In this document: piece after piece, positions 24,309 to 34,036 of the stretch
Numbering within the stretch: position 1 is the first letter of the stretch
How the letters are laid out: each line of letters starts with the position of its first letter
Assembly (NCBI GenBank): GCA_031553755.1
Contig: JAVBKZ010000077.1
Span: forward strand, 1 to 52,425
Reading direction: 5' to 3'
From: JAIRVZ01 sp031553755
GTDB lineage: Bacteria > Bacteroidota > Bacteroidia > Bacteroidales > Azobacteroidaceae
Length of the DNA stretch: 52,425 bases
Notes under the pieces: generated by a model
What the model saw: the letters and a program-made list of their open reading frames with translations, nothing else
What the model was told of the DNA's origin: nothing
The model's database searches: none
Translations under genes and position numbers: made by a program

Positions 24309-25532
24309 CTATTTTATAGAATCGGGTAATAATGTTTTTTCTTTTACCAATCCTGAAGAAGGTTTTGAAAGCGAAATTGTTTCTTTCCTTTTCAAACCGG
24401 TTGTGATAATCGCGTCTTTAGGCGATGTAAGGCCTATTGATATTTGACGCATTTCATATCCTTTCTCTTTTTTCACATATACAACTTTGATGGAATCTTC
24501 TTCAAAAACAGCGATTTGAGGGATAACGATTGTATCTTTCACTTGTTTCAAAATAATACGACAATTAGCTGTGAATCCTGGCTCGGGCAATATGGGGCAA
24601 GAATCTAAAGATGCTTCTATTTCAAAAAATTTCACTTTTGAGTCTCTTTTTTTAGGTTGACCTACAGGCGCTTTTTTGAGTATTCTTCCGGTTCCGGTAT
24701 TACCGGGCATCGCGTCGAAAGTATAACAAACGGAATCTCCTACATTGATGTATTTATAATCTGTTTCAGAGGCTGATATCATCACTTTCATTTCTTTCAT
24801 TTCAGGAATATTGACCAAAGGCATGTTTCCCCAAACCGGATCTCCGACTTGAAGTTTCTTACCGGTTGACCAACTGTTCGAACGAATCGCCAAACCATCT
24901 TTCGCGGTTTTTAATGTTAATTTTTCTAATTGTTCCTCAACTGATTGCACGCGATTCGACATTCGTTGAATTTCTAATTCCCGTTTCCTGATTTCGGATT
25001 GTTGGATAACCGCAAGCGCTTTCAGTTTTTTTTCATATCTGTTTTTTTCAATCGCAACCCGTTTCAATTCGAGTTCTTTAATTCTTTTTTGTGTCGCTGT
25101 AGCATATTGCAACTGCAAAGAATCCATTTGAGCTATTTTTGTATCCGCTTCATTATTCTTTACTTGTGCTTCCAATAAAGAATATTCGAGTAGGGCGTCG
25201 GCTTTGGTTTTATTTAATTCGGCTTTTGTATTCTCCAAATCAACTTGTAATTGGCTGTAGGACGTTTCCAGTTCTTTGACTTCAATTACGCAAACAGTTT
25301 CTCCTTCTTTAACTATCGTTCCGTCTTCTACTAAAAAAGTAATAACTCCATCCGAAACTCTTGGACAAACAATTGTTGTTGAACGGACAGGTTCTATAAA
25401 TCCTTCAATATTTAAAATATTTTCAAAATCAGTATTTATAACGGAATATGTAGCTATGTCTTTATTCTCTCCGGAAGAACAGGAGATAAGAAAGAATAAT
25501 AAAAGAAGTTTGTATGGTGTGTAATATTTCAA
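24309..25532 (-). CDS. Adaptor lipoprotein 3 (HlyD/MacA-type membrane fusion protein), TTG start
   Basis: A 407-aa paralogue whose only plausible start is TTG at 25532: there is no in-frame ATG nearby, and this start gives a complete lipoprotein signal (KLLLLFFLISC, Cys near residue 18). Lipoyl halves (FLVEDGTIVKEGETVCVIE and LKTAKDGLAIRSNSW), a coiled-coil hairpin and a C-terminal domain (IVIPQIAVFEEDSIKVVYV) are visible. It follows the cyclophilin gene by 28 bp and precedes adaptor 2 by 48 bp. Three different adaptors side by side suggest a mixed adaptor ring or division of labour. Confidence 0.85.
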   Translation of the reverse strand: MKYYTPYKLLLLFFLISCSSGENKDIATYSVINTDFENILNIEGFIEPVRSTTIVCPRVSDGVITFLVEDGTIVKEGETVCVIEVKELETSYSQLQVDLENTKAELNKTKADALLEYSLLEAQVKNNEADTKIAQMDSLQLQYATATQKRIKELELKRVAIEKNRYEKKLKALAVIQQSEIRKRELEIQRMSNRVQSVEEQLEKLTLKTAKDGLAIRSNSWSTGKKLQVGDPVWGNMPLVNIPEMKEMKVMISASETDYKYINVGDSVCYTFDAMPGNTGTGRILKKAPVGQPKKRDSKVKFFEIEASLDSCPILPEPGFTANCRIILKQVKDTIVIPQIAVFEEDSIKVVYVKKEKGYEMRQISIGLTSPKDAIITTGLKRKETISLSKPSSGLVKEKTLLPDSIK

Positions 25533-25560
25533 AATAAATTTTATACTAAAGTTATCTAAT

Positions 25561-26217
25561 TCAGATTTTTACAATTCGAAGAATCCGGACATCGCTACCG
25601 GTAAATTCTTTGGTATTTCCGGCTTGTGCCGCGATTTTATCAACTACATTCAAGCCTTCAACAACTTCTCCGAAAACAGTATATTCTCCATCCAAAAATG
25701 GCGCGCCTCCAATCGAAAAATAGTCTTTTCGTTGAGAAAGAGTGTAGCGGATTCCCTTTTCGTATTCGATTTCGTTTAATTCATTGGAAACATATTTTTT
25801 TCCTTGTACGATATAAAATTGTGAACCGGAAGACCGTTTTTCAGGATTGACATCATCTTCTAACCGGGCCGCGGCCAACGCTCCCCGTTTGTGGTAATAT
25901 CCGGGAACAAATTCGGGAGCAATCGTATATCCGGGTTCGCCGCTACCGGACGGAATTTCTCCGGACGATAAATGACGTGTTTCAGCGTTTCCTGTTTGAA
26001 TCATAAAATCCGGAACGATCCGGTGAAATAATAAGCTGTCGTAATAATTTTCCGCTATCAATTGAATGAAATTATCCCGGTGTAAAGGTGTTTTATCATA
26101 TAATCTGATAGTGATATTTCCGGCTGTTGTTTCAACGCGATATAAGGATTCCTTTTGCTTGCAAGCAAAAAATACCAAAAAAAATATCAGGGAAATTGAA
26201 TAATATGTATGTTTCAT
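25561..26217 (-). CDS. Cyclophilin-type peptidyl-prolyl isomerase lipoprotein
   Basis: A 218-aa cyclophilin with a lipoprotein signal ending VFFAC. Catalytic-core motifs are FHRIVPDFMIQTG (about residues 64-76), GSQFYIV (about 132-138) and the closing GEVVEGLNVVDKI. It should assist protein folding in the periplasm or at the outer membrane. It begins 9 bp after the SusD-like gene and ends 28 bp before adaptor 3, so it belongs to the five-gene lipoprotein run. Confidence 0.9.
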   Translation of the reverse strand: MKHTYYSISLIFFLVFFACKQKESLYRVETTAGNITIRLYDKTPLHRDNFIQLIAENYYDSLLFHRIVPDFMIQTGNAETRHLSSGEIPSGSGEPGYTIAPEFVPGYYHKRGALAAARLEDDVNPEKRSSGSQFYIVQGKKYVSNELNEIEYEKGIRYTLSQRKDYFSIGGAPFLDGEYTVFGEVVEGLNVVDKIAAQAGNTKEFTGSDVRILRIVKI

Positions 26218-26226
26218 TACGTAAAA

Positions 26227-28146
26227 TCAATATCCCGGATTTTGAGTTATTAAAGAATTAGTAGCCAACTCTGTATCGGGAATTGGTAACAGTGTTTTAT
26301 GCGAAGGAATATCCAATATGCTTTCGGCTTTATTGAGGCGTTTGATGGTTGGAAACCACCATCCTTCTTTTCCCAAATCTTCTTTCCATTCTTCTAATAA
26401 AGCAGACAAAATTGTTTCTGTTCCTGCAGTTGTTTCCTCTAAAAGAGGGCGTTGATTTTTCGCTCTGACCATATTGAGATATTGAACTACCCTGCCATCA
26501 CATATCGTCAGACTTATCTCCGCTGCGGTCAACAATACTTCCGTATACCTGGAGAAATAGAACATATTTCCTTTTTTTACTAAATTTTTATAGTTTTCGC
26601 TGTCATTATGACTGAAATCGTTGCTGATTTTTAATCCGAATATATTTTCTCTACCGGATTCATTCAACATTAAGTCATAGTTACTTTCTAATTGGAACTT
26701 TCCGCTATTAATTATTTCCAATATTGTTTCATAAGATTTAAGAAGATTTCCATCTGCCAGATAAAGCTTTGATAGTAAAGATTTTGACGCGTATTTTGTA
26801 GGTAATCCCTCTTGGGGGGTATTCCACATATCAGGAAGATTAGCCCCTGCTGCTTCCATGTCGGCTATCAAAAAAGAGAGAATATCCTTTTTTGCACTTT
26901 TAGCTATATTTAAATTTGAGGAATAATCAACAGGTGACACTCTGAAAGGGACATCTCCCCATAATTCGATCATACTTAAATATGTATATGCCCTGCAAAC
27001 CATTACCGGATATTTATATTGCCTGATTTCTTTTATTGATGATTTTTCTATGGCATTAAGTAATATATTGCTGATATTTATGGTAGTATAAGCTTTTTCC
27101 CATAATGATTTGATAAATGTATTATGGGGAGAAACCTGATGATTGTATATTTCTTTGAATTGATTAGCCTTATTCGCATCAACCAAATTTCCGTACAAAG
27201 CATCAAAAATCATATAAGATTGCATATAATTGACCAAATTGGTAAAATTATAGTTTAGAAAAGCTATAAATTTTTCTTCCGAATTAAAAAATTCTTCAGG
27301 CAGGATAACCCCAACAGGTTTTTCTTCATATTCTTCCAAAACTCCATCTCCATTGTGGTCTATGAAATAATGAAAATTTCCTACTTTTACCTCTTTGCCC
27401 AAGTCTTGATAACGATTGATAATGTTTTCCCTGATTTGCAATGTATTAACTTGGCTGCTTGATGTTTTAATTTCTTGTTTGATTATATCTTCCACTTTTC
27501 CGTCTTTCAAATCTTCCCTCAGGAAGCTGATAAACTCGGAAAAAGCGGCATCAGTCTTGTTATTCAACAATATAGAAGAAATAGCGATCAATATATCGGC
27601 AGAAACATTATTTCCTGTTATCTGAGTTTCTTCGGGAACTATTTCCTGATTTGTGATGTAGAATGCTTCCAATAGTTCTTTTTCTGCCTGTTTTTTAGCT
27701 TCCGAAAATGTTTTATTTTCTTTTGTTACCAAATAGGTTACACGGGGTAATTCCAAATGAGTCAATAAATTTACATTTATGTTTTCTTTTTTATCAATAT
27801 CGGCAACTCCTTCCAATGTAATAGGTGCAGTTGATAACCCGCCTGTAACTTCATTAAAATAAAATCCGTTTACCGATATTTTGACATACTTGGAAGAAAA
27901 TCCAGAAGAATTATTGATTTCAAACCAACCTTCATCGTTGGTTTGTGAGGTAAATACTTTTCCGGTACCATTCAAATTTTCATCTAATTCATACAAAGAA
28001 ACAGTAGAACCGGCAATGAAAGGACCTTTTTCAACAACTCCCGATAATTTTGTCGAAGTTTGTATTTTTTCATCATCGTTTTTATCACAAGCCGAAAAGA
28101 AGATAGCTGCAAAAAATAATAACGAATAAAGGATTTTTTGTGACAT
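26227..28146 (-). CDS. SusD-like lipoprotein with an N-terminal VEKGPF domain fusion
   Basis: A 639-aa lipoprotein (signal to Cys20 in FFSAC). Residues about 34-230 match a domain of other Bacteroides lipoproteins that begins SGVVEKGPFIAGSTV and includes YVKISVNGFYFNEVTG; residues 263-274 form a textbook EF-hand loop, DHNGDGVLEEYE. From about 285 on it resembles the SusD/RagB fold, ending in the standard LLPIPDTELATN and QNPGY. A TonB-dependent SusC partner, which normally precedes SusD, is absent, and the usual SusD N-terminus is replaced. Ligand unknown. Confidence 0.8.
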   Translation of the reverse strand: MSQKILYSLLFFAAIFFSACDKNDDEKIQTSTKLSGVVEKGPFIAGSTVSLYELDENLNGTGKVFTSQTNDEGWFEINNSSGFSSKYVKISVNGFYFNEVTGGLSTAPITLEGVADIDKKENINVNLLTHLELPRVTYLVTKENKTFSEAKKQAEKELLEAFYITNQEIVPEETQITGNNVSADILIAISSILLNNKTDAAFSEFISFLREDLKDGKVEDIIKQEIKTSSSQVNTLQIRENIINRYQDLGKEVKVGNFHYFIDHNGDGVLEEYEEKPVGVILPEEFFNSEEKFIAFLNYNFTNLVNYMQSYMIFDALYGNLVDANKANQFKEIYNHQVSPHNTFIKSLWEKAYTTINISNILLNAIEKSSIKEIRQYKYPVMVCRAYTYLSMIELWGDVPFRVSPVDYSSNLNIAKSAKKDILSFLIADMEAAGANLPDMWNTPQEGLPTKYASKSLLSKLYLADGNLLKSYETILEIINSGKFQLESNYDLMLNESGRENIFGLKISNDFSHNDSENYKNLVKKGNMFYFSRYTEVLLTAAEISLTICDGRVVQYLNMVRAKNQRPLLEETTAGTETILSALLEEWKEDLGKEGWWFPTIKRLNKAESILDIPSHKTLLPIPDTELATNSLITQNPGY

Positions 28147-28206
28147 AATGTTTTGTTTGATAATATTATCCCTAAATAAGTAAGTATTTCTCTTTTATAA
28201 GGTGAT

Positions 28207-30987
28207 TCAATGCGCTTCCAACCAATTGTTTCCGATGCCGCAATCGGCGATAAGAGGAACGCAAAGCGCGGTTGCCCGCTCCATTTCTTCGATTACAATT
28301 TGTTTCACGTATTCTGTTTCTTTGTTTAGAACGTTGAAATTCAATTCATCGTGTACTTGAAGTATCATTTTTGAACGAATATTTTCTTTTTCCATCCGGT
28401 TGTGGATGTTTACCATCGCTACTTTGATGATGTCGGCGGCCGAACCTTGTATCGGGGCGTTGATGGCGTTGCGTTCGGCATAACCCCGCACTACGGAATT
28501 ACGGGAATTGATATCGGCTAAAAAACGTTTCCGGTGGAAGATTGTTTCTACATATCCTTTTTCCCTCGCTTTTTCGATACTTTCATCCATATATCGTTTC
28601 ACATCGGGATATGTTTCGAAGTATCCGTCTATTAATTCTTTGGCTTCTCCACGAGGAATATTCAGCCTTTCAGCCAAACCGAAAACAGAAATACCGTATA
28701 TGATTCCGAAATTAGCTGTTTTCGCTTTTCTGCGCATATCTTTCGTAACTTCCTCAATCGGAATTTTATAAATCTTAGCGGCGGTAGCGGCGTGAATATC
28801 TTGTCCGCTTGAAAATGCTTCAATCATATTTTTATCTTGGCTTAAATGAGCCATGATGCGCAATTCGATTTGGGAATAGTCGGCCGATAAAAACACGCTG
28901 TTTTCGTCCGGAATGAATGCTTTTCTGATTTCTTTTCCGGCTTCATCCCGAATCGGAATGTTTTGCAAGTTCGGATTCGTAGAACTCAATCGTCCGGTAG
29001 AAGCGACTGTTTGGTTGAAAGTTGTATGTATTTTTCCGGTTTGAGGATTTATCAGGGCAGGTAAAGCATCGACATACGTACTGAGCAATTTTTTTAATCC
29101 CCTGTAATCCAATAGTTTTTCAACAATTGGATGTTTAGCGCGGAGACTTTCCAATATTTCTTCGCTGGTAGTATATTGTCCGGTTTTTGTTTTTTTAGCT
29201 TTGTCTATGATTTTCATCCGGTCGAAAAGCACTTCTCCGACTTGTTTTGCTGAATTGATGTTGAATTGCATTCCTGCTAATTGATAAATGTCGTTTTCCA
29301 AAACAATCAATTGTTCGGTCAGATTTTGGGAGAAAATTTTGAGCGCTTCCGTGTCTAACCTCACTCCATCGGCTTCCATATCGGCCAATACTTTAACCAA
29401 AGGCATTTCTATTTGATAGAAAAGTTCGGACAAGTTATTTTCTTCGATTTGTTTTTCGAATATATTTTTTAGTTTAAGTGTGACGTCTGCATCTTCGGCA
29501 GCGTAATCGGTAATGAGTCCGATGGGAACTTGCCGCATATTCAACTGATTTTTTCCTTTCGCACCAATGAGGCTTTCGATATGGATTGTTTCGTAATTGA
29601 GATAAGTTTCGGCGAGATAATCCATGTTGTGCCTGAGTTCGGGATTCAGCAAGTAATGGGCAATCATCGTATCGAACATTTTCCCTTTTACATCAATGCT
29701 GTATTTTTTAAGCACAAGTATATCGTATTTGATATTTTGACCGATTTTCAAAATTTTGTCACTTTCGAGGATGACTTTGAATCGAAGTGCCAATTTTTTC
29801 GCTTCTTCAAAATTTTCCGGAACCGGAAGATAAAAAGCTTCGTTTTCTGTTACGGCAAATGACATTCCGACTAATTCGGCTTGCAACGGATCGATTCCTG
29901 TTGTTTCCGTGTCAAATGATACAATTTTCCGTGCATAAATTTTTTCAATCAAATTATCAATATCCGATTCATACAGAAGTGTTTTATAAGTATGATTGAT
30001 TGATTTTAAGTCGCTGAGATTTGAATATTTTTTTTCGACCGTAGTTGTATCTTCAAATTCGGGAAAGAGAGAGCCTTGAAATCCTGTATTTTTAGGAGAG
30101 GGTGGGGGAGTCGTTAATTTTTCTTCTCCGAAAATTCTTGCGGTCAAATTTCGAAATTCGAGTTCGTTGAAAATTTTCCTCAATTCATTTTCATTCAATT
30201 TTTCCCGTTTCAATTTTTCGGAATCAAATTCGATTGGAACATCTGTTTTGATTGTCGCTAAAAATTTAGAAAAAAGAATCATTTCTTTATTGGTTTCGAT
30301 TTTATCTCTGAGCGAACCTTTTAATTCTTCCGTACGTTCCAATAAATTTTCAATTGTTCCGAATTCTTCAATCAATTTTTGCGCTGTTTTTTCTCCAACT
30401 CCCGGACATCCTGGAATGTTGTCGGATTTGTCGCCCATCAATCCCAACAAATCTATCATTTGCATCGGATTTTCAAGTCCGTATTTTTCTTTGACTTCTT
30501 TGGCTCCGAGTATTTCGAAATCCGAACTTCCGTATTTAGGTTTATAAATGTAGATGTTTTTATCAACTATTTGTCCGTAGTCTTTATCGGGAGTCATCAT
30601 AAAAACTTCAAAACCGTTTTGAGCCGCTTCTTTAGCTAAAGTTCCAATCACGTCATCGGCTTCAAAACCCGGAACTTCGAGTAAAGGAATGTTATAAGCA
30701 TTGATAATATTTTTGATAATCGGAACAGATTCGCGGATAACTTCGGGAGTTTCTTCGCGTTGCGCTTTATATTGCTCATACATTTCGTGCCTGAATGTAG
30801 GTCCTGAAGGGTCGAAAGCGACACCGATATGTGTTGGATTTTCTTTCTTCAACACGTCTTCCAACGTATTTATAAAACCAAATATAGCGGAAGTATTTTG
30901 TCCTTTCGAATTTACCCTCGGATTTTTGATGAAAGCATAATAAGACCTGTATATAAGAGCATAAGCATCTAAAAGGAAAAGTTTCAT
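28207..30987 (-). CDS. polA: DNA polymerase I
   Basis: A complete 926-aa PolA: N-terminal 5'-3' flap exonuclease (GFEADDVIGTLA, LMGDKSDNIPG), an intact 3'-5' proofreading domain (SFDTETTGIDP near residue 353) and the polymerase domain (DYSQIELRIMAHLS, RRKAKTANFGIIYG, QVHDELNF). It acts in repair and Okazaki fragment processing. It is a single-gene unit with its own promoter box at 31028-31035, and it ends 60 bp from the SusD-like gene with no obvious terminator between. Confidence 0.97.
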   Translation of the reverse strand: MKLFLLDAYALIYRSYYAFIKNPRVNSKGQNTSAIFGFINTLEDVLKKENPTHIGVAFDPSGPTFRHEMYEQYKAQREETPEVIRESVPIIKNIINAYNIPLLEVPGFEADDVIGTLAKEAAQNGFEVFMMTPDKDYGQIVDKNIYIYKPKYGSSDFEILGAKEVKEKYGLENPMQMIDLLGLMGDKSDNIPGCPGVGEKTAQKLIEEFGTIENLLERTEELKGSLRDKIETNKEMILFSKFLATIKTDVPIEFDSEKLKREKLNENELRKIFNELEFRNLTARIFGEEKLTTPPPSPKNTGFQGSLFPEFEDTTTVEKKYSNLSDLKSINHTYKTLLYESDIDNLIEKIYARKIVSFDTETTGIDPLQAELVGMSFAVTENEAFYLPVPENFEEAKKLALRFKVILESDKILKIGQNIKYDILVLKKYSIDVKGKMFDTMIAHYLLNPELRHNMDYLAETYLNYETIHIESLIGAKGKNQLNMRQVPIGLITDYAAEDADVTLKLKNIFEKQIEENNLSELFYQIEMPLVKVLADMEADGVRLDTEALKIFSQNLTEQLIVLENDIYQLAGMQFNINSAKQVGEVLFDRMKIIDKAKKTKTGQYTTSEEILESLRAKHPIVEKLLDYRGLKKLLSTYVDALPALINPQTGKIHTTFNQTVASTGRLSSTNPNLQNIPIRDEAGKEIRKAFIPDENSVFLSADYSQIELRIMAHLSQDKNMIEAFSSGQDIHAATAAKIYKIPIEEVTKDMRRKAKTANFGIIYGISVFGLAERLNIPRGEAKELIDGYFETYPDVKRYMDESIEKAREKGYVETIFHRKRFLADINSRNSVVRGYAERNAINAPIQGSAADIIKVAMVNIHNRMEKENIRSKMILQVHDELNFNVLNKETEYVKQIVIEEMERATALCVPLIADCGIGNNWLEAH

Positions 30988-31027
30988 GATATTGAGCCAA
31001 TATTTATTATATAAATCTTAAATTTCA

Positions 31028-31035
31028 CAAAGATA
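31028..31035 (-). promoter_or_regulatory. -7 box upstream of polA
   Basis: The minus strand reads TATCTTTG with TTG 17 bp upstream as a possible -33 element, 40 bp before the polA start. Confidence 0.5.
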
Positions 31036-31203
31036 ATAAAATCGGGATAAATCAAGGAATAAAGAAAAGGTAGAAGAAAATTGTTTCCTTTTTTCTCTTA
31101 CCTTCCCGTAAAATTTTGTAATAAAAATTCAACACTCCTCGTACAACTTTTCAGCAAAACAAGTAACGCATTGTTTTTATGCAATTGTCTTAATTTTATT
31201 TTT

Positions 31204-31211
31204 TAACTTTG
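31204..31211 (+). promoter_or_regulatory. -7 box of the polyprenyl synthase gene
   Basis: TAACTTTG covers the TTG at 31209, ruling it out as the start and supporting the ATG at 31230. TTG about 16 bp upstream may be the -33 element. Confidence 0.55.
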
Positions 31212-31229
31212 CACCTTATTGATAACAAT

Positions 31230-32204
31230 ATGATTCAAATTTCCAGCATAAAAGAGAGCATAAAAGAAGAATTAGACGCTTTTAATGTTCTCTATAAAGA
31301 CGCGTTAAAAGGACATTCTGCATATTTTCAATCAATGATTGACTATGTTTTAGAATCGGACGGTAAGAAAATCCGCCCGATTTTGCTTTTACTTTCCGCA
31401 AAAACCTGTGGAAAAATTAATCCTGAAACACTTGAATACGCGTTGATTCTTGAATTAGTTCACAACGCGACTTTGATTCATGATGATGTTGTTGACGATA
31501 CAAAAGAACGCAGAGGAAGATTGTCTTTCAACGCTAAATTCGATAATAAATCGGCGGTTCTTGTCGGAGATTACGTTTTATCTATCGCGATTGCCAGGGC
31601 TGTTATGACCGGTAATATGCGAATATTGAACATTATTTCCAACTTGGCATTAAATCTGGTAGAAGGCGAATTATCCCAAATGGCTATCAGGGATGATGTT
31701 GTGATAGATGAAACGAATTATTTTGATGTGATTCGCAAAAAAACAGCTACATTGTTGTCTTCCTGCGCCGAAATGGGAGCGTTATCGGCAGGAGTAAATG
31801 AAGATTTAATCGAAAAATTCAGGTTATTTGGAGAATATGTCGGTATTTGTTTTCAAATTAAAGACGATATTTTCGATTATTACGAACAAGGAGAAATAGG
31901 TAAACCGACAGGAAACGATATCCGGGAAGGAAAAGTAACTCTTCCACTCATATATGCTCTAAACAACACTCCGAAAGATAAAAATGAACCGATGTTGCAA
32001 CTTATCAACCGGGCTGATTTTACACCTGAAAACGTAACTTCTTTGATTTCTTTCGCGAAAGAAAACGGAGGAATTGATTATGCTTATCAGAAAATGGAAG
32101 AATATAAGCGGAAATCTATTGATATTTTAGCTGAAATTCCTGATACAGAAGCTAAAAAAAATCTTTTAACCTTAGTCGAATTTATTGTTGAAAGGAATAA
32201 GTAA
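31230..32204 (+). CDS. Polyprenyl diphosphate synthase
   Basis: A 324-aa trans-prenyltransferase with the first Asp-rich motif LIHDDVVDDTKERRG and the second FQIKDDIFDY, both complete, plus the GKKIRPILLLL substrate segment. It extends isoprenoid chains, most likely for the menaquinone side chain, at the cytoplasmic membrane; chain length cannot be read reliably. The start is placed at the ATG at 31230 because a promoter box overlaps the upstream TTG. The toxin-antitoxin pair begins one base after its stop. Confidence 0.93.
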   Translation: MIQISSIKESIKEELDAFNVLYKDALKGHSAYFQSMIDYVLESDGKKIRPILLLLSAKTCGKINPETLEYALILELVHNATLIHDDVVDDTKERRGRLSFNAKFDNKSAVLVGDYVLSIAIARAVMTGNMRILNIISNLALNLVEGELSQMAIRDDVVIDETNYFDVIRKKTATLLSSCAEMGALSAGVNEDLIEKFRLFGEYVGICFQIKDDIFDYYEQGEIGKPTGNDIREGKVTLPLIYALNNTPKDKNEPMLQLINRADFTPENVTSLISFAKENGGIDYAYQKMEEYKRKSIDILAEIPDTEAKKNLLTLVEFIVERNK

Positions 32205-32205
32205 T

Positions 32206-32508
32206 ATGCGACAGTTAGACAAATATATATCCTTAATTGCCGAACTTTGTAAAACGCATAAAGTGAGATCATTATATGCTTTTGGTTCAGTACTTACTGA
32301 TAAATTTAACAAAGAAAGCGACATTGATTTAATTGTGGATTTTGAAAACTTACCAGTGGAGGAATATGCAGACAATTATTTCGATTTGAAATTTTCTTTA
32401 GAAGAGATTCTAAAAAGGTCTATTGATTTATTAGAAGAAAAAGCTATTAAAAACCCATATTTTAGACAAAATGTGAATCAACAAAAACAACTCCTTTATG
32501 GACAATGA
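32206..32508 (+). CDS. MNT nucleotidyltransferase antitoxin (MntA-like)
   Basis: A 100-aa minimal nucleotidyltransferase starting at the ATG at 32206, immediately after the polyprenyl synthase stop. The motif GSX10DXD is exact: GS, then ten residues, then DID. In MNT/HEPN modules the MNT protein inactivates the HEPN partner by adding AMP units to a tyrosine. It overlaps the HEPN gene by 11 nt. Confidence 0.88.
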   Translation: MRQLDKYISLIAELCKTHKVRSLYAFGSVLTDKFNKESDIDLIVDFENLPVEEYADNYFDLKFSLEEILKRSIDLLEEKAIKNPYFRQNVNQQKQLLYGQ

Positions 32509-32836
32509 AATAAAAGCTTGGTTCTATGATATAATGAATTCAATTAAGGAAATCGAAAGTTTCTTTGTTGACAGACCTAAACTATTTTCAGAATACCAAA
32601 AAGATATTCGGACAAAAAGAGCTGTAGAAAGAAATATTGAAATTATTGGCGAAGCGATGAGTCGGATTTTGAAAGAGGAAGAAACTATTGAAATTTCGAA
32701 TTCTAGAAAAATAGTAGATGTCAGAAATAGAATAATACATGGCTATGATTCTGTATCTGATGATATTATTTGGGGAATAGTAATAAAATATATTCCGATA
32801 CTAAAAAATGAAATAGAAAAATTTCTTGACGAATAA
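32498..32836 (+). CDS. HEPN-domain RNase toxin (HepT-like, DUF86)
   Basis: A 112-aa helical HEPN protein with the active-site motif RX4HXY: Arg-Asn-Arg-Ile-Ile-His-Gly-Tyr near residues 73-80, where the Tyr is the known AMPylation target. The motif is intact, so the toxin should be active unless neutralised. It ends 5 bp before the stop of the convergent serine dehydratase gene. Confidence 0.88.
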   Translation: MDNEIKAWFYDIMNSIKEIESFFVDRPKLFSEYQKDIRTKRAVERNIEIIGEAMSRILKEEETIEISNSRKIVDVRNRIIHGYDSVSDDIIWGIVIKYIPILKNEIEKFLDE

Positions 32837-32841
32837 TACTT

Positions 32842-34029
32842 TCAAAAATGCATCGCTAATCCTCCGGTTGAAGTTTCTTTATACAAACTCGGAAGGTCTT
32901 GTCCGGTTTGTTTCATTGTCCTGACCGCTTTATCAAAACTAACCAAATGTTTTCCATCCGAAAGCGTAGCGAACGAACAAGCGTCTAAGGCCCTGACCGC
33001 CGCAAAGGCGTTGCGTTCGATACATGGAATTTGTACCAATCCGCAAACAGGGTCGCAAGTCAAGCCTAAATGATGTTCTAATCCCATTTCTGCCGCGTAT
33101 TCGATTTGCGAGATAGAACCTCCGAACAATTGGGTCGCTGCCGCTGCCGCCATAGAACACGCTACTCCGATTTCTCCCTGACAACCAACTTTTGCTCCTG
33201 AAACAGAAGCGTTTGTCTTGACAATATTTCCGATTAATCCGGCAGTAGCCAAGGCTTTTAATATTTTCGAATCACGAAATTCATGATTTTTCCGTAAGTG
33301 ATACAATACTCCGGGTAAAACGCCCGAAGAGCCACATGTAGGAGCCGTAACGATTAAACCTCCTGAAGCATTTTCTTCTGAAGTGGCTAAAGCATAAGCG
33401 AATATAAAAGCCCGGCTACGCAATGAATCGCGATAGCTTTTGGCTTTTGTAAAATAGGTCGAAGATTTCCGGTGTAACGACAATCCTCCGGGTAAAACGC
33501 CTTCTGCTTCTATTCCGTTCTCGATACTGTCTATCATCGTTTTCCAAACCAATTCCAGATAATCCCAAATTTCTTTTCCTTCGATATCTTCCACGTATTC
33601 CCAAAAAGATTTTCCGGATTGTTGACACCAATCCAAAATATCCGACATCGTTGTCAATGGATATATCGATTCTTCCGAAAGCTGGGTATTTTCATTGGCT
33701 AAATCTCCTCCGCCAATACTATAAATCGTCCATTCATCGGTTACTAAGCCCGATTTGATTGATTCGAATTTCATTCCGTTGGGATGAAAAGGAAGGAATA
33801 TTTCCGGCTCCCAGCATATTTCGGAACTTTTAGGCAACAAAGCATCTATAATGGCTTTGTCAGTCAAGTGTCCTTTCCCTGTTGCCGCTAAACTTCCGTA
33901 AAGCGTTATACGGAAAGATTCGGCATCCGGATTTTTTTCATTAAAAATTTCCGCCGCTTTTTTGGGCCCCATTGTATGGCTACTTGACGGTCCATGCCCT
34001 ATCTTATATATCTTACGAATGCTTTCCAT
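32842..34029 (-). CDS. sdaA: L-serine dehydratase, single-chain iron-sulfur type
   Basis: A 395-aa fused enzyme that deaminates L-serine to pyruvate. It starts with the beta-domain motif GHGPSSSHTMGP and has the cluster-binding Cys in APTCGSSG and CDPVCGLVQIPCIERN. It is the last gene of a minus-strand group with the VanZ-like gene (8 bp gap) and deoC. The cluster is oxygen-sensitive, which fits an anaerobe. Confidence 0.95.
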   Translation of the reverse strand: MESIRKIYKIGHGPSSSHTMGPKKAAEIFNEKNPDAESFRITLYGSLAATGKGHLTDKAIIDALLPKSSEICWEPEIFLPFHPNGMKFESIKSGLVTDEWTIYSIGGGDLANENTQLSEESIYPLTTMSDILDWCQQSGKSFWEYVEDIEGKEIWDYLELVWKTMIDSIENGIEAEGVLPGGLSLHRKSSTYFTKAKSYRDSLRSRAFIFAYALATSEENASGGLIVTAPTCGSSGVLPGVLYHLRKNHEFRDSKILKALATAGLIGNIVKTNASVSGAKVGCQGEIGVACSMAAAAATQLFGGSISQIEYAAEMGLEHHLGLTCDPVCGLVQIPCIERNAFAAVRALDACSFATLSDGKHLVSFDKAVRTMKQTGQDLPSLYKETSTGGLAMHF

Positions 34030-34036
34030 ATTGTTA

